In this document: piece after piece, positions 23,655 to 31,702 of the stretch | Layout of the letters: each line of letters starts with the position of its first letter | Position numbering within the stretch: position 1 is the stretch's first letter | Source: RGIG8785 sp045655245 | GTDB taxonomy: Bacteria > Bacillota > Clostridia > RGIG8785 | DNA: 47,650 nt | Direction: 5' to 3' | Assembly: GCA_045655245.1 (NCBI GenBank) | Contig: JAZOOX010000025.1 | Location: 1 to 47,650 of the forward strand | Position numbers and translations under genes: made by a program | Notes under the pieces: generated by a model | What the model saw: only the letters and a program-made list of their open reading frames with translations | Databases searched by the model: none | What the model was told of the DNA's origin: nothing

Positions 23655-26486
23655 ATGAGAAATCTCAAAAGCATGGTAGCATTTTTAGTAGTTGCTGCAA
23701 TGTTGTTCGCATCGTTCACCACGTTTGCTTACAATGACGTTGCTGCTGACGCTGATTATGCTTCCGCAGTCGAAGTCCTGTCTGCCCTGGAAATCTTAAA
23801 GGGTGACGACAAGGGCAACTTCAACCCCGACAATACCATTACTCGTGCAGAAGCTGCCGCTGTAATCGTACGTACTCTGGGTTGGGAAGAAGCAGCCAAG
23901 GGCGCTGCTGGTGCTACTCAGTTTACTGACGTAGCTGCTGACCACTGGGGCAGCGGTTACATCAACATGGCTGCTCAGGCCGGCATCATCGCAGGCCATG
24001 GCGACGGTACCTTCGGTCCCGAAGATCCGGTAACCTACGAGCAGATCGTTAAGATGCTGGTTTGCGCACTGGGTTATGAGCCCAAAGCTCTGACCAAGGG
24101 TGCTTACCCCACCGGCTACCTGATCACTGCTAACGAAGCTAAGCTGACCGCTGGTGTTTCCGGCGCTGCTGGCCAGGAAGCTCCCCGTAAGATCGTTGCT
24201 CAGCTGACCTTCAACGCTCTGGACATCCCCATGATGACCCAGGAAGGTTGGGGTTCTGACATCTCTTACGTAATCAACGACGGTAAGAAAGACCGTGACT
24301 ACAGAACTCTGTTGACCGAACAGTTAGGCATGGTTAAAGTTTACGGTACTATTGAAAAGGTTGTTGACGATCGTGAAGCTGGCACCACCGCTTTCAAGAT
24401 TGACGCTGCTGACAAAGCAAACGTATACGTTCTGACCGCTGATCTGGCTGAAGACCTGAAAGACGGTACCAACAAGTTCTTTGCTAAGAACATCGATGTT
24501 TCCGGCGCTCTGAACCTGAAGGCTTACGCTTACCTGCTGCCTGTTGACGAAAAGGCTGCTAAGTACGAACTGATCGCTCTGGCTACCGTTGGTGCAGAAG
24601 ATTCCGTTACTCTGGCATTTGCTGACTTCGATTTCGACGGCACCACCTTCACCTGGAACGACGAAAAGGACGAAGCTGACGTTTCCGCTGAAACCAAGTA
24701 CTACCTGAACGGCGAAGATTCCACCAAGGAAGCTGTTAAGGCTCTGTTCAAAGCCCTGAACATCGGTTCCGCTACCCTGGTTCTGGATGCTGAAGACGAT
24801 GAAAAGGTTGCTGCTGTTTACGTTGACTACTCTGCAACTGCTATCGTTAAGAGCGTAAGTGCTGAGAAGTCCCTGATCCGTCTGGAAAAGGCCGTTTTTG
24901 GTACCTCCAAGATTGATCTGGACACCGAGAAGAAAGAAAACGAATTCCTGACCTACACCTTAAAGGACGACAAGGGCAACGATGTTGCTGTTGCTGACCT
25001 GAAGGAAAATGACATTCTGACCGTTAAGGCAAGCAAAGACCTGCTGAACTGGACCATCGTTGTTTCTACCGCTACTGTAGAAGGCAAGATCGTTGGTTCC
25101 AAGAAGGTTGACGGCGTTGACAACTGGAAGATCGGCGACGACTACTATGTAGCTGCTCCCGAATACCTGGGCGACGCTCTGAAGACCACTCTGGAAGGTA
25201 TCTTCTACCTGAACACCGCTGGTCAGATCGCTACCATGGAAGCTTTCGAAGCTACCGAAAACTACGTAGTTCTGTATCAGGCTACCATCAGCGAAGATGG
25301 CGAAACCCTGACCCTGTCTGCTTTTGGCAAGGACGGCACCGCTACCTACACCATCGCTGCTGACTCTGCTGCTTACTACGAAGGCACCAAGTACGGCAAG
25401 AACGGCGAAGCTGTTTCTGATCTGTACAAAGTATTCGAGGCTCTGCTGCCCGAAGGTTACTCTGCTAACACTGCTAAGTACGAATTCGGCAAAGACCTGA
25501 ACAAGGCTCTGCTGCTGAACATCGAAGCTAAGGACGGCAAGGTATCCAAGATCACCAAGCTGGCTGTTGGCGAAGCTGTTGAAGGCACCTACTACGAGTC
25601 CTCCAAGTCCTTTGACAAGAGCTACTTCCTGAACAACGCTCTGGTTCTGAAGGTTACTAAAGATGCAGAGACCGTTTCTGACTTCGAAGTTGTTTCTGTT
25701 GACAACCTGGTTGACGAAGCTAAGTACACCTACTACACCATCGCTGATGCTGATGCAGCTGCTATGGCTGACCTGGTAGTTATCACCGTTGACGGCGAAG
25801 CTGCTGGTAAGGACACCAATCCCATCGCTATCATCACCGGCGTTTCCGAAGGTCTGGATGAAGACGATCTGCCTGCTGCAATCGTTACCTACCTGAGCGA
25901 AGGTGAAGAAGTTGAGATCCTGGTTGATACCGACGTACAGCCCTACGCTGTAGGTGATGTTATCATCCTGCAGAAGACCACCGACGGTAAGCTGGCTAAG
26001 GATTGCAAGGTTATCGGTAAGTTGGCTGACGCTGCTAACACCCACGGTGACAACTTTGATCTGGAACTGACCTCTGCTCTGAAGAAGAGAGAAGTTGTTT
26101 ACGGTTCCGTTCACTCCATCGTTAACGATCAGGTTACCCTGAACGTTGTTGCTAAGGGCACCAAGTCCTATGTAGCTGCTAAGGATAAGGCATACTTCAT
26201 GCTGGCTGACGTAGACACCATGGTTTACGAAGTTAAGAAGAACGGTGACGTATTCGTTGCTGGCGATGCTTTCGATCTGGAAGCTAACGAGTACGACGAA
26301 GACGACAAGACCTTCGTATTCCACTATGCAGTTGCTATCCTGGACGACGAAGGCAACCTGGTTAACCTGATTATCCTGGTTCCCGAAATCGAAAAGGTTG
26401 AAGGCGAAGAAGTTTACCCCGCTGGTTCCGACCACGCTGGTACCTTCACCGACGCTGACCTGACCAACGCTAAGATCGAAGCGTAA
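23655..26486 (+). CDS. SLH-domain surface protein, probable S-layer protein
   Basis: A 943-residue secreted protein. Signal peptide 1-25 (ends TTFAYN) is followed by SLH domains at about 26-77 (FNPDNTITRAEAAAVIVRTL), 90-142 (FTDVAADHWGSGYINMAAQA, then GDGTFGPEDPVTYEQIVKML) and a weaker third at about 148-200. SLH domains bind pyruvylated secondary wall polymer. The remaining 740 residues are acidic, beta-rich, nearly Cys-free and match no enzyme motif I know. Codon use is extremely biased (GCT, GTT, CTG, AAC, GAC, AAG), unlike its neighbours and typical of very abundant proteins. The ATG at 23655 is used, 8 bases after AGGAGG; a TTG two codons earlier is too close. Strong promoter, structured leader and strong terminator support a major S-layer role. 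Confidence 0.88.
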   Translation: MRNLKSMVAFLVVAAMLFASFTTFAYNDVAADADYASAVEVLSALEILKGDDKGNFNPDNTITRAEAAAVIVRTLGWEEAAKGAAGATQFTDVAADHWGSGYINMAAQAGIIAGHGDGTFGPEDPVTYEQIVKMLVCALGYEPKALTKGAYPTGYLITANEAKLTAGVSGAAGQEAPRKIVAQLTFNALDIPMMTQEGWGSDISYVINDGKKDRDYRTLLTEQLGMVKVYGTIEKVVDDREAGTTAFKIDAADKANVYVLTADLAEDLKDGTNKFFAKNIDVSGALNLKAYAYLLPVDEKAAKYELIALATVGAEDSVTLAFADFDFDGTTFTWNDEKDEADVSAETKYYLNGEDSTKEAVKALFKALNIGSATLVLDAEDDEKVAAVYVDYSATAIVKSVSAEKSLIRLEKAVFGTSKIDLDTEKKENEFLTYTLKDDKGNDVAVADLKENDILTVKASKDLLNWTIVVSTATVEGKIVGSKKVDGVDNWKIGDDYYVAAPEYLGDALKTTLEGIFYLNTAGQIATMEAFEATENYVVLYQATISEDGETLTLSAFGKDGTATYTIAADSAAYYEGTKYGKNGEAVSDLYKVFEALLPEGYSANTAKYEFGKDLNKALLLNIEAKDGKVSKITKLAVGEAVEGTYYESSKSFDKSYFLNNALVLKVTKDAETVSDFEVVSVDNLVDEAKYTYYTIADADAAAMADLVVITVDGEAAGKDTNPIAIITGVSEGLDEDDLPAAIVTYLSEGEEVEILVDTDVQPYAVGDVIILQKTTDGKLAKDCKVIGKLADAANTHGDNFDLELTSALKKREVVYGSVHSIVNDQVTLNVVAKGTKSYVAAKDKAYFMLADVDTMVYEVKKNGDVFVAGDAFDLEANEYDEDDKTFVFHYAVAILDDEGNLVNLIILVPEIEKVEGEEVYPAGSDHAGTFTDADLTNAKIEA

Positions 26487-26499
26487 TCGATTCAACGAA

Positions 26500-26527
26500 G
26501 CGGATGGCGCAAGCCATCCGCTTTTTT
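26500..26527 (+). terminator. Terminator of the S-layer gene
   Basis: GCGGATGGC (26500-26508) pairs with GCCATCCGC (26513-26521) around GCAA, then six T. Confidence 0.93.
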
Positions 26528-26596
26528 GTTGTATTGGACCAAACCGAAGAATATTTCGTTCGGATGATTGGTGTCCAAGACTGAAAACGGCAAATC

Positions 26597-26628
26597 AAAA
26601 AGACCTTTCCGTCAGGAAAGGTCTTTTT
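26597..26628 (-). terminator. Terminator of the TtcA-like gene
   Basis: AAAAAGACCTTTCC (26597-26610) pairs with GGAAAGGTCTTTTT (26615-26628) around GTCA. It lies 26 bases after the TtcA-like stop and could also back up the S-layer terminator. Confidence 0.85.
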
Positions 26629-26653
26629 ACATTAAATTGCTGTTAACAGCAGT

Positions 26654-27388
26654 CTATTCGTATCTTCGACCCGGGTTGGGCAATTTCCAACCGTCCAACT
26701 CTGCCTTTTCCATAGCGTGTTGAATGCGGACCGAGGTTCCCTGGATATTATGGTCCAGGTCACGAAGCAGGGTTTTGATATACTCCCGCTTGGTATGCCC
26801 ATCGGCGGGGCATTTATTCTTAGCCACGGGCAGGGCAATTGTCTTTTCAATGCGCTTGACTTCGCTCTCCACCAGGTAAAGCATGGGACGGATGACTGTT
26901 ATATCGGTGCGATCCAAATAAGTAACGGGGGAAAAACAGCCGATGCGGCCTTCGTAAATCAGGTTCATCATAAAAGTTTCTACCGCATCGTCCCGATGGT
27001 GTCCCAGCGCCACTTTATTGCACCCCGCCGCCTTTGCGGCATCGTTTAACGCGCCGCGGCGAAGTTTGGCACAAAGGGAACAAGGGTTGGGCTCTTTTCT
27101 TAAATCAAAGACGATTTCGGCAATGTCAGTTTTGACGACCCGATAGTCGATGTCTTCCTTTTCGCAGAGTGCGGCAATGGGGGAGTAATCCATTCCCTCA
27201 AAGCCCATATCCACCGAAATGCCCGTAATATCGAAGGGCTTTGGATAAAACCGTTTTAGTTCTTTTAAAGCCAATAACAGCAAAAGACTGTCCTTTCCGC
27301 CCGAAACGCCTACGGCGATGCGGTCCCCGGTTTCGATCATTTGATATTCGTCTACTGCCTTGCGAATGGCGCTTAGGATTTTTTGCAT
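26654..27388 (-). CDS. TtcA-family tRNA thiolation protein (PP-loop ATPase)
   Basis: A 244-residue N-type ATP pyrophosphatase of the TtcA/TtuA group, which adenylates tRNA for sulfur insertion (for TtcA, 2-thiocytidine at position 32). The PP-loop is VGVSGGKDSLLLLLAL near residues 27-42. The cluster-binding CxxC is CSLCAKLRRGAL, and GHHRDDAVETFMMNLIYEGR is the conserved segment after it. A further CPADGHTKREYIK may contribute another ligand. TtcA is favoured over TtuA by length, but the exact tRNA target is not determined. GAGG precedes the ATG. It has its own promoter and terminator. Confidence 0.85.
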   Translation of the reverse strand: MQKILSAIRKAVDEYQMIETGDRIAVGVSGGKDSLLLLLALKELKRFYPKPFDITGISVDMGFEGMDYSPIAALCEKEDIDYRVVKTDIAEIVFDLRKEPNPCSLCAKLRRGALNDAAKAAGCNKVALGHHRDDAVETFMMNLIYEGRIGCFSPVTYLDRTDITVIRPMLYLVESEVKRIEKTIALPVAKNKCPADGHTKREYIKTLLRDLDHNIQGTSVRIQHAMEKAELDGWKLPNPGRRYE

Positions 27389-27419
27389 TTTATAAACCTC
27401 AATCTCGTTTTTTCAACTC

Positions 27420-27448
27420 ATTATACACGATTTCTCGGATTTTATCAA
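27420..27448 (-). promoter_or_regulatory. Promoter of the TtcA-like gene
   Basis: Minus-strand TTGATA (27448-27443), 17-base spacer, TATAAT (27425-27420). Confidence 0.8.
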
Positions 27449-27465
27449 GATGTAAATGAAAAATG

Positions 27466-27580
27466 GGTTTTGAGAAAAACGAAGCAAAAACAAGAAAAAC
27501 AAAGAAAAACGAAGTTCGTAAAATGAAAACAATAAAAAATGAAAAAAGGTGTTGACAAGTTTAAATTGCTTTGGTATACT
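27466..27580 (+). promoter_or_regulatory. rplM-rpsI promoter with A-rich upstream element
   Basis: TTGACA (27552-27557), 17-base spacer, TATACT (27575-27580). The 85 bases upstream are almost pure A/G on the top strand, with repeated GAAAAAC and AACGAAG blocks, resembling an extended UP element of ribosomal promoters. Confidence 0.8.
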
Positions 27581-27615
27581 AACAACTGTGCAATAATGAT
27601 TAGGAGGTATAAACT

Positions 27616-28047
27616 ATGTCGACTTACATGGCTAAGGCAGAAACGCTGGAACGCAAATGGTACATTATAGATGCCGCCGGAAAACCCTTGGGTAGAGTTG
27701 CCGCTCAGGCTGCTGCTCTGTTAAGAGGTAAGCATTTACCCACTTTTACTCCCAATGTGGATTGCGGTGATCACGTTATCGTTATCAACTGTGCTCAGGC
27801 TGTTCTGACCGGTAACAAAATCAACCAGAAGTATTATCGCTATCACACTGGCTTTGTTGGTGGCTTGAAAGAGGTCAGCTACAAAGACATGATGGCTAAG
27901 AACCCCGAGAAGGCAATGATGCTCGCAGTTAAGGGTATGTTGCCGCACAACACTGTCGGCGCTAATGCCCTGACCAGACTGCGTGTTTACAAGGACGCTG
28001 AACACGTTCATCAGGCTCAGAAGCCCGAAATGTGGACTCAGGAATAA
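27616..28047 (+). CDS. rplM: 50S ribosomal protein L13
   Basis: L13 is an early-assembly protein of the large subunit. The 143 residues match the family; conserved segments are KWYIIDAAGKPLGRVAAQAA, LRGKHLPTFTPNVDCGDHVI, KYYRYHTGFVGGLKEVSY and AVKGMLPHNTVGANALTRLR. AGGAGG lies 8 bases before the ATG. It is paired with rpsI 20 bases downstream, the usual bacterial arrangement. Confidence 0.97.
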   Translation: MSTYMAKAETLERKWYIIDAAGKPLGRVAAQAAALLRGKHLPTFTPNVDCGDHVIVINCAQAVLTGNKINQKYYRYHTGFVGGLKEVSYKDMMAKNPEKAMMLAVKGMLPHNTVGANALTRLRVYKDAEHVHQAQKPEMWTQE

Positions 28048-28067
28048 GAAAGAGAGGGGTTTAGTCA

Positions 28068-28469
28068 ATGGCTACTAAGAAATCTGTTCAATTCTACGGT
28101 ACCGGTCGCAGAAAGAGCTCTGTTGCCCGTGTTCGTGTATTCCCCGGTAAGGGTGTTATTACTATCAATGGCCGCGACATTGATGATTACTTCGGTCTGG
28201 AGACCTTGAAGTTGATCGTTCGTCAGCCCTTAGTTGTTACCGGAACCGAAGGCAAGTTCGACCTGAACGTTAAGGTTGTCGGCGGCGGTGTTACCGGTCA
28301 GGCTGGTGCAATCCGTCATGGTCTGTCCCGCGCTTTGTTAGAAGCAGATGAAGAATATCGTCCGCTCCTGAAGGCTGCCGGTTTCCTGACCCGCGACCCG
28401 AGAATGAAGGAAAGAAAGAAGTACGGTTTAAAAGCCGCTCGTCGTGCTCCTCAGTTCTCCAAGCGTTAA
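28068..28469 (+). CDS. rpsI: 30S ribosomal protein S9
   Basis: S9 sits in the small-subunit head; its C-terminal tail reaches the P site. The 133 residues contain the family signature GGGVTGQAGAIRHGLSRALL and the basic end DPRMKERKKYGLKAARRAPQ with the final FSKR tail. The N-terminus (VQFYGTGRRKSSVARVRV) is typical. GAGAGGGG precedes the ATG. A terminator follows 12 bases after the stop. Confidence 0.97.
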   Translation: MATKKSVQFYGTGRRKSSVARVRVFPGKGVITINGRDIDDYFGLETLKLIVRQPLVVTGTEGKFDLNVKVVGGGVTGQAGAIRHGLSRALLEADEEYRPLLKAAGFLTRDPRMKERKKYGLKAARRAPQFSKR

Positions 28470-28481
28470 TTTTGTATGTCA

Positions 28482-28516
28482 AAAACCCACAAACGAAATG
28501 TTTGTGGGTTTTCTTT
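28482..28516 (+). terminator. Terminator of rplM-rpsI
   Basis: AAAACCCACAAAC (28482-28494) pairs with GTTTGTGGGTTTT (28500-28512) around GAAAT, with a following T-rich tail. The M20 peptidase gene begins 17 bases beyond the stem. Confidence 0.88.
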
Positions 28517-28528
28517 TGGAGGGACATT

Positions 28529-29644
28529 ATGGATATTTCAACCTTTGTAAAACGACATCAGTTTGAACTGTTTAATTTAATTAAGACCCTTTGTGGGATT
28601 CCTGCCCCCACGGGATTAGAACACGCTCGCGCCGTATTTTGCAAGGCATGGTTGATCGAGAACGGCGCCGAAAACGTGGTGATTGACGAAGCGAAAAATG
28701 TGGTTTTTTCACTCAATTGCGAAGAAAGCAACAATATTACGGTTCTGGCGGCGCATACTGACACCGTTTTCCCCGACAAAGAGCCGCTGCCCTATTCCGA
28801 GGACGAGGACACCATCCGTTGTCCCGGTGTTTTTGACAATACTGCCGGCGTTGCAGTCCTGTTATTGGCGGCGAAGTATTTGATAAAAGAGGGAGTTAAA
28901 CCCAAAAACGGGGTGATGTTGGTCTTTAATGCAGGGGAAGAAGGCTTGGGCAATCTGGCGGGGACTCGTCGGTTGTTTGCCAATTTTGCGGGGCGTATCG
29001 GTCGGTTTATTTCCCTGGACGCTGTGCTGGGCACCATCAACGACCGTGTGGTAGGCTCCCATCGGTTTGAAGTGACCTTGCGCACCAACGGGGGTCACTC
29101 CTACGGCGCATTTGGCGAAAAGAACGCCATTGCAGAACTGGCGAAGATTATTTCGGCGATTTATGCAATCGAGGTACCCCGGAAAGGGGATTCGAAAACC
29201 ACTTACAATGTCGGATTGATTCAGGGCGGGACGTCGGTGAATACCATCGCTCAGGAAGCGAAGATGCTTTGCGAGTACCGCTCGGATAACATATCGTGTT
29301 TAGGGCAGATGGAAGAAAAGTTTGCCGAAATCTTCTTTACGGCAGAGTTGGAAAACGACATCACGGTTGAGCGGGTAGGGGAGCGACCCTGCGCTTCAGT
29401 GGAAGAGTCCGGGATGACTGAGCTCCGTGCCCTTTGTCAGGAAGTGACCGAGGAGGTATTGGGCGAACAGGTATGTTTTGCCCCTTCGTCCACCGACTGT
29501 AATATCCCCAGGAGAATGGGCATTCCTGCTATCTGCATCGGGGTTGCCCGCGGGCACGGCGCCCATACGCGGGAAGAATGGCTGGAAAAGCCGTCCCTGA
29601 CGCAGGGACTGGAGATTACCCTTCGGCTGCTGGAAAGAATCTAA
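28529..29644 (+). CDS. M20-family zinc peptidase
   Basis: A 371-residue cytoplasmic dinuclear zinc aminopeptidase/deacylase of the M20 family. Metal ligands appear in order as the His-x-Asp of LAAHTDTVF, the Asp of PGVFDNTAG, the catalytic and ligand Glu pair in FNAGEEGLGN, the Asp of ISLDAV, and the late His of RGHGAHTREEW. A dimerisation insert (RTNGGHSYGAFGEKNAIAEL) is present. The substrate cannot be told; PepT-like or general dipeptidase roles are possible. The ATG at 28529 follows GGAGGG. No separate promoter is seen between the rpsI terminator and this gene, so expression may depend on read-through. Confidence 0.88.
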   Translation: MDISTFVKRHQFELFNLIKTLCGIPAPTGLEHARAVFCKAWLIENGAENVVIDEAKNVVFSLNCEESNNITVLAAHTDTVFPDKEPLPYSEDEDTIRCPGVFDNTAGVAVLLLAAKYLIKEGVKPKNGVMLVFNAGEEGLGNLAGTRRLFANFAGRIGRFISLDAVLGTINDRVVGSHRFEVTLRTNGGHSYGAFGEKNAIAELAKIISAIYAIEVPRKGDSKTTYNVGLIQGGTSVNTIAQEAKMLCEYRSDNISCLGQMEEKFAEIFFTAELENDITVERVGERPCASVEESGMTELRALCQEVTEEVLGEQVCFAPSSTDCNIPRRMGIPAICIGVARGHGAHTREEWLEKPSLTQGLEITLRLLERI

Positions 29645-29677
29645 TGTTTACCAATGCATCCGAGTGGGGAAATAAAA

Positions 29678-29707
29678 AAAGAGTACGCTAAGCGCGTACT
29701 CTTTTTA
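29678..29707. terminator. Bidirectional terminator between the M20 and NlpC/P60 genes
   Basis: AAAGAGTACGC (29678-29688) pairs with GCGTACTCTTT (29694-29704); A and T runs flank both sides, suiting two convergent genes. Confidence 0.88.
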
Positions 29708-29712
29708 CTTGT

Positions 29713-30570
29713 TTAGAAATACCGACGAGCGGTAACGTAGTTACTGATATAGTAAGAATCAGTCAGTACGTTGTTGTAGCGGACACCGCCGCTGGAAGAT
29801 GCGTGGATGAACACGCCGTTACCGATATAAATGCCCACGTGGTTGATGCCTGCACCGCCGTAGTAGCGGAAGAAGAGTAGGTCACCCGCCTGCCATTCGC
29901 CGTGGTTTACTGCAGTACCCTGGGTGGCCTGTGCCGCCGCGGTACGGTTTAAGGAATAACCCATCTGTTTGAATACGTACTGGGTATAACCCGAGCAGTC
30001 AAATCCGCTGGGGGAAGTTCCGCCGTAAACGTACGGAGTGCCCAAGAACCGCTCGGCAAAGCCGATGAGGTTGCCCATATTGCCGCGAGAAGGCAGAGCG
30101 TTATAGGACAAAGTAACGTAATCCGAATGGATGTAGCCGACGGTATCACGGTAAGCAATCTGATACCAGTGGCCGTACTGTGCCATGATGGTCAGTTCGT
30201 CGCCGCGGTTCTTTTGACCGAGAACGGCGCGGTCGGTGCCTGCACCTTCACGAACGTTGACCGAGGAACCGGTGACAACACCAGAGAGGGTAGCAGATTC
30301 TTTAGAGCGGGTAACGTACATTCCCGAGACCCAGACCACTTTACCGTCGAACTGAGCCTGCAACCAGTCGCCGGCTTCGTTTTCGCCCATAACGGTAAGC
30401 TTTGTATCTTTCGGAACGGTTGCAACGATGGCGTGTTCGGTACCTGCGCCTTCACGCAGGTTGACGTTGCTACCGGAAATCGTCCCCACAGAAAAACTTG
30501 CGAGAGCACTGTTTGTGAAGACGCTTATGATTGCCGCAGCAGAGACGGCAAATTTAATAAACGGGTTCAT
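29713..30570 (-). CDS. SH3b-SH3b-NlpC/P60 peptidoglycan endopeptidase
   Basis: A secreted D,L-endopeptidase that should cut peptidoglycan stem peptides. The 285 residues comprise a signal peptide (1-24), two bacterial SH3 domains at about 30-87 and 94-155 (each with VNLREGAG or VNVREGAG), and the NlpC/P60 domain at about 168-285. The catalytic Cys192 is in GFDCSGYTQYVF, His244 in INHVGIYIGN and His256 in FIHASSSGG. AGGAGA lies 9 bases before the ATG. A WalR-like array overlaps its transcription start, in line with the known control of such hydrolases by WalR in other Firmicutes. Confidence 0.93.
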   Translation of the reverse strand: MNPFIKFAVSAAAIISVFTNSALASFSVGTISGSNVNLREGAGTEHAIVATVPKDTKLTVMGENEAGDWLQAQFDGKVVWVSGMYVTRSKESATLSGVVTGSSVNVREGAGTDRAVLGQKNRGDELTIMAQYGHWYQIAYRDTVGYIHSDYVTLSYNALPSRGNMGNLIGFAERFLGTPYVYGGTSPSGFDCSGYTQYVFKQMGYSLNRTAAAQATQGTAVNHGEWQAGDLLFFRYYGGAGINHVGIYIGNGVFIHASSSGGVRYNNVLTDSYYISNYVTARRYF

Positions 30571-30613
30571 AAATATTGTTCTCCTTTAGAAGTGTTTGCT
30601 ATTTCGACAAAAG

Positions 30614-30641
30614 TGTTAAACAAATGTTACACAATTGTTAA
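30614..30641 (+). promoter_or_regulatory. Triple WalR-type half-site array at the NlpC/P60 start
   Basis: Three half-sites, TGTTAA (30614-30619), TGTTAC (30625-30630) and TGTTAA (30636-30641), are spaced by exactly 5 bases (11-bp period), giving two overlapping perfect TGTWAH-N5-TGTWAH boxes. They cover about +1 to +26 of the predicted NlpC/P60 transcript, a position that would favour repression. Confidence 0.6.
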
Positions 30642-30645
30642 GTTT

Positions 30646-30674
30646 AGTATAGCAGAACTTCATACTTTTGTCAA
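30646..30674 (-). promoter_or_regulatory. Promoter of the NlpC/P60 gene
   Basis: Minus-strand TTGACA (30674-30669), 17-base spacer, TATACT (30651-30646): a near-consensus promoter located just after the holA stop. Confidence 0.88.
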
Positions 30675-30697
30675 GTATTTCGGAGAAAAAGGAGCTG

Positions 30698-31702
30698 TCA
30701 AAAAGCGGAAGCAAGGAAAAGTTCGTATGCCAAAGCTCCGTCCATTTTGCCGTTCATAATGCTTAAATAAGCTTGGTTGTAGGATTCCAGGATGGCCAGG
30801 AGCTGTTTGGCGGGGTAGCGTTTTGCAAGGGTCAGGTTTTTGCGAACCACCCATTCTGGTTTTTTCAGCGTTGCGGCGATGGCGGCAGTAGGTTTCCCTG
30901 CATCGTAACAAAGTCGTATCTTTAATAAGGTAAGAAGTTGTGTTCCAAAGAGAGAAAATAATCCCACCGGCTCTTCGCCTAAACGAAGGAGGGTACGGAA
31001 TTGGGCAACTGCTTGGGCGACGTTTCCGCCCAATGCCTGTTCGACCATGGAAAAGGCGTTGGCTGACAGGGTTTTGGTTACGACGGCATCAATATGTTCC
31101 CGTCCGACGATTTGGGTGTCCCCCGCATAGGCGGCAACCTTGTCAATCTCATTTTTTAAAGGTAAAAGCTCGTCGGGGCAGACCGACAGCAGGTATTCGA
31201 TATCGGCAACCCGAATCTTTTTATCCAGCCGTGCAAACTCCCGATTGACCCAGGCTACCATATCTGCAGCAGAGGGGTGGTTGAGCTCATAGGCGGCACC
31301 GTGGTCGGATATGGCAGTAAAAAGGGCGCTTTTCGGAATCGATTTTCCTGTCAGTTCCCCTTCCAGAATCAGCAAAAGTGTAGTTTGGGGGATTTGGGGA
31401 ATCAGTTCAGCCAGTTTTTTGGCATAGTCGCTCTGCTCGGGTGTGAATAACCGGCAGGAACGGAGGACAACAACCCGCCGTTCGTCCATAAAGGGGATGG
31501 TCTGCACCGCTTCACGAAGAGTCTCGATGGAGTAGGGCAGTTCGGAAAACTCGGAGCAGTTCAGTTCGGGCATTTGGGTTACCGCCGTAGCACGGATGCG
31601 ACGGGCATAGTGGTCGCGCAAATACCCCTCTTTTCCGTAAAGCAAAAGAACGGGCGGATAAGTGCCCTTTTCAATCATTTGCATCAGACCGGTGGTGCTC
31701 AT
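30698..31702 (-). CDS. holA: DNA polymerase III delta subunit
   Basis: HolA opens the sliding clamp as part of the clamp-loader complex. The 334 residues match the family. The N-terminal domain begins PPVLLLYGKEGYLRDHYARR and includes NCSEFSELPYSIETLREAVQ and PFMDERRVVVLRSC; the C-terminal part includes FSMVEQALGGNVAQAVAQFR and the ending YNQAYLSIMNGKMDGALAYE. GGAGG is 9 bases before the ATG. The start overlaps the end of the YihY-family gene by 32 bases. Its tail carries no terminator before the NlpC/P60 promoter. Confidence 0.92.
   Translation of the reverse strand: MSTTGLMQMIEKGTYPPVLLLYGKEGYLRDHYARRIRATAVTQMPELNCSEFSELPYSIETLREAVQTIPFMDERRVVVLRSCRLFTPEQSDYAKKLAELIPQIPQTTLLLILEGELTGKSIPKSALFTAISDHGAAYELNHPSAADMVAWVNREFARLDKKIRVADIEYLLSVCPDELLPLKNEIDKVAAYAGDTQIVGREHIDAVVTKTLSANAFSMVEQALGGNVAQAVAQFRTLLRLGEEPVGLFSLFGTQLLTLLKIRLCYDAGKPTAAIAATLKKPEWVVRKNLTLAKRYPAKQLLAILESYNQAYLSIMNGKMDGALAYELFLASAF

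Noticed and set aside
24960..26495. A 511-codon open frame on the minus strand opposite the S-layer gene
   Set aside because: The extreme codon bias of the SLH gene removes stops from the antisense frame. The translation is low-complexity (Val, Asn, Gln, Ser rich), has no ribosome site and no known domain.
30614..30641. Rex operator reading of the TGTTAA repeats upstream of the NlpC/P60 gene
   Set aside because: Rex sites are inverted repeats of the TTGTTAA-N4-TTAACAA kind; here the half-sites are direct repeats with 11-bp phasing, which fits WalR better.
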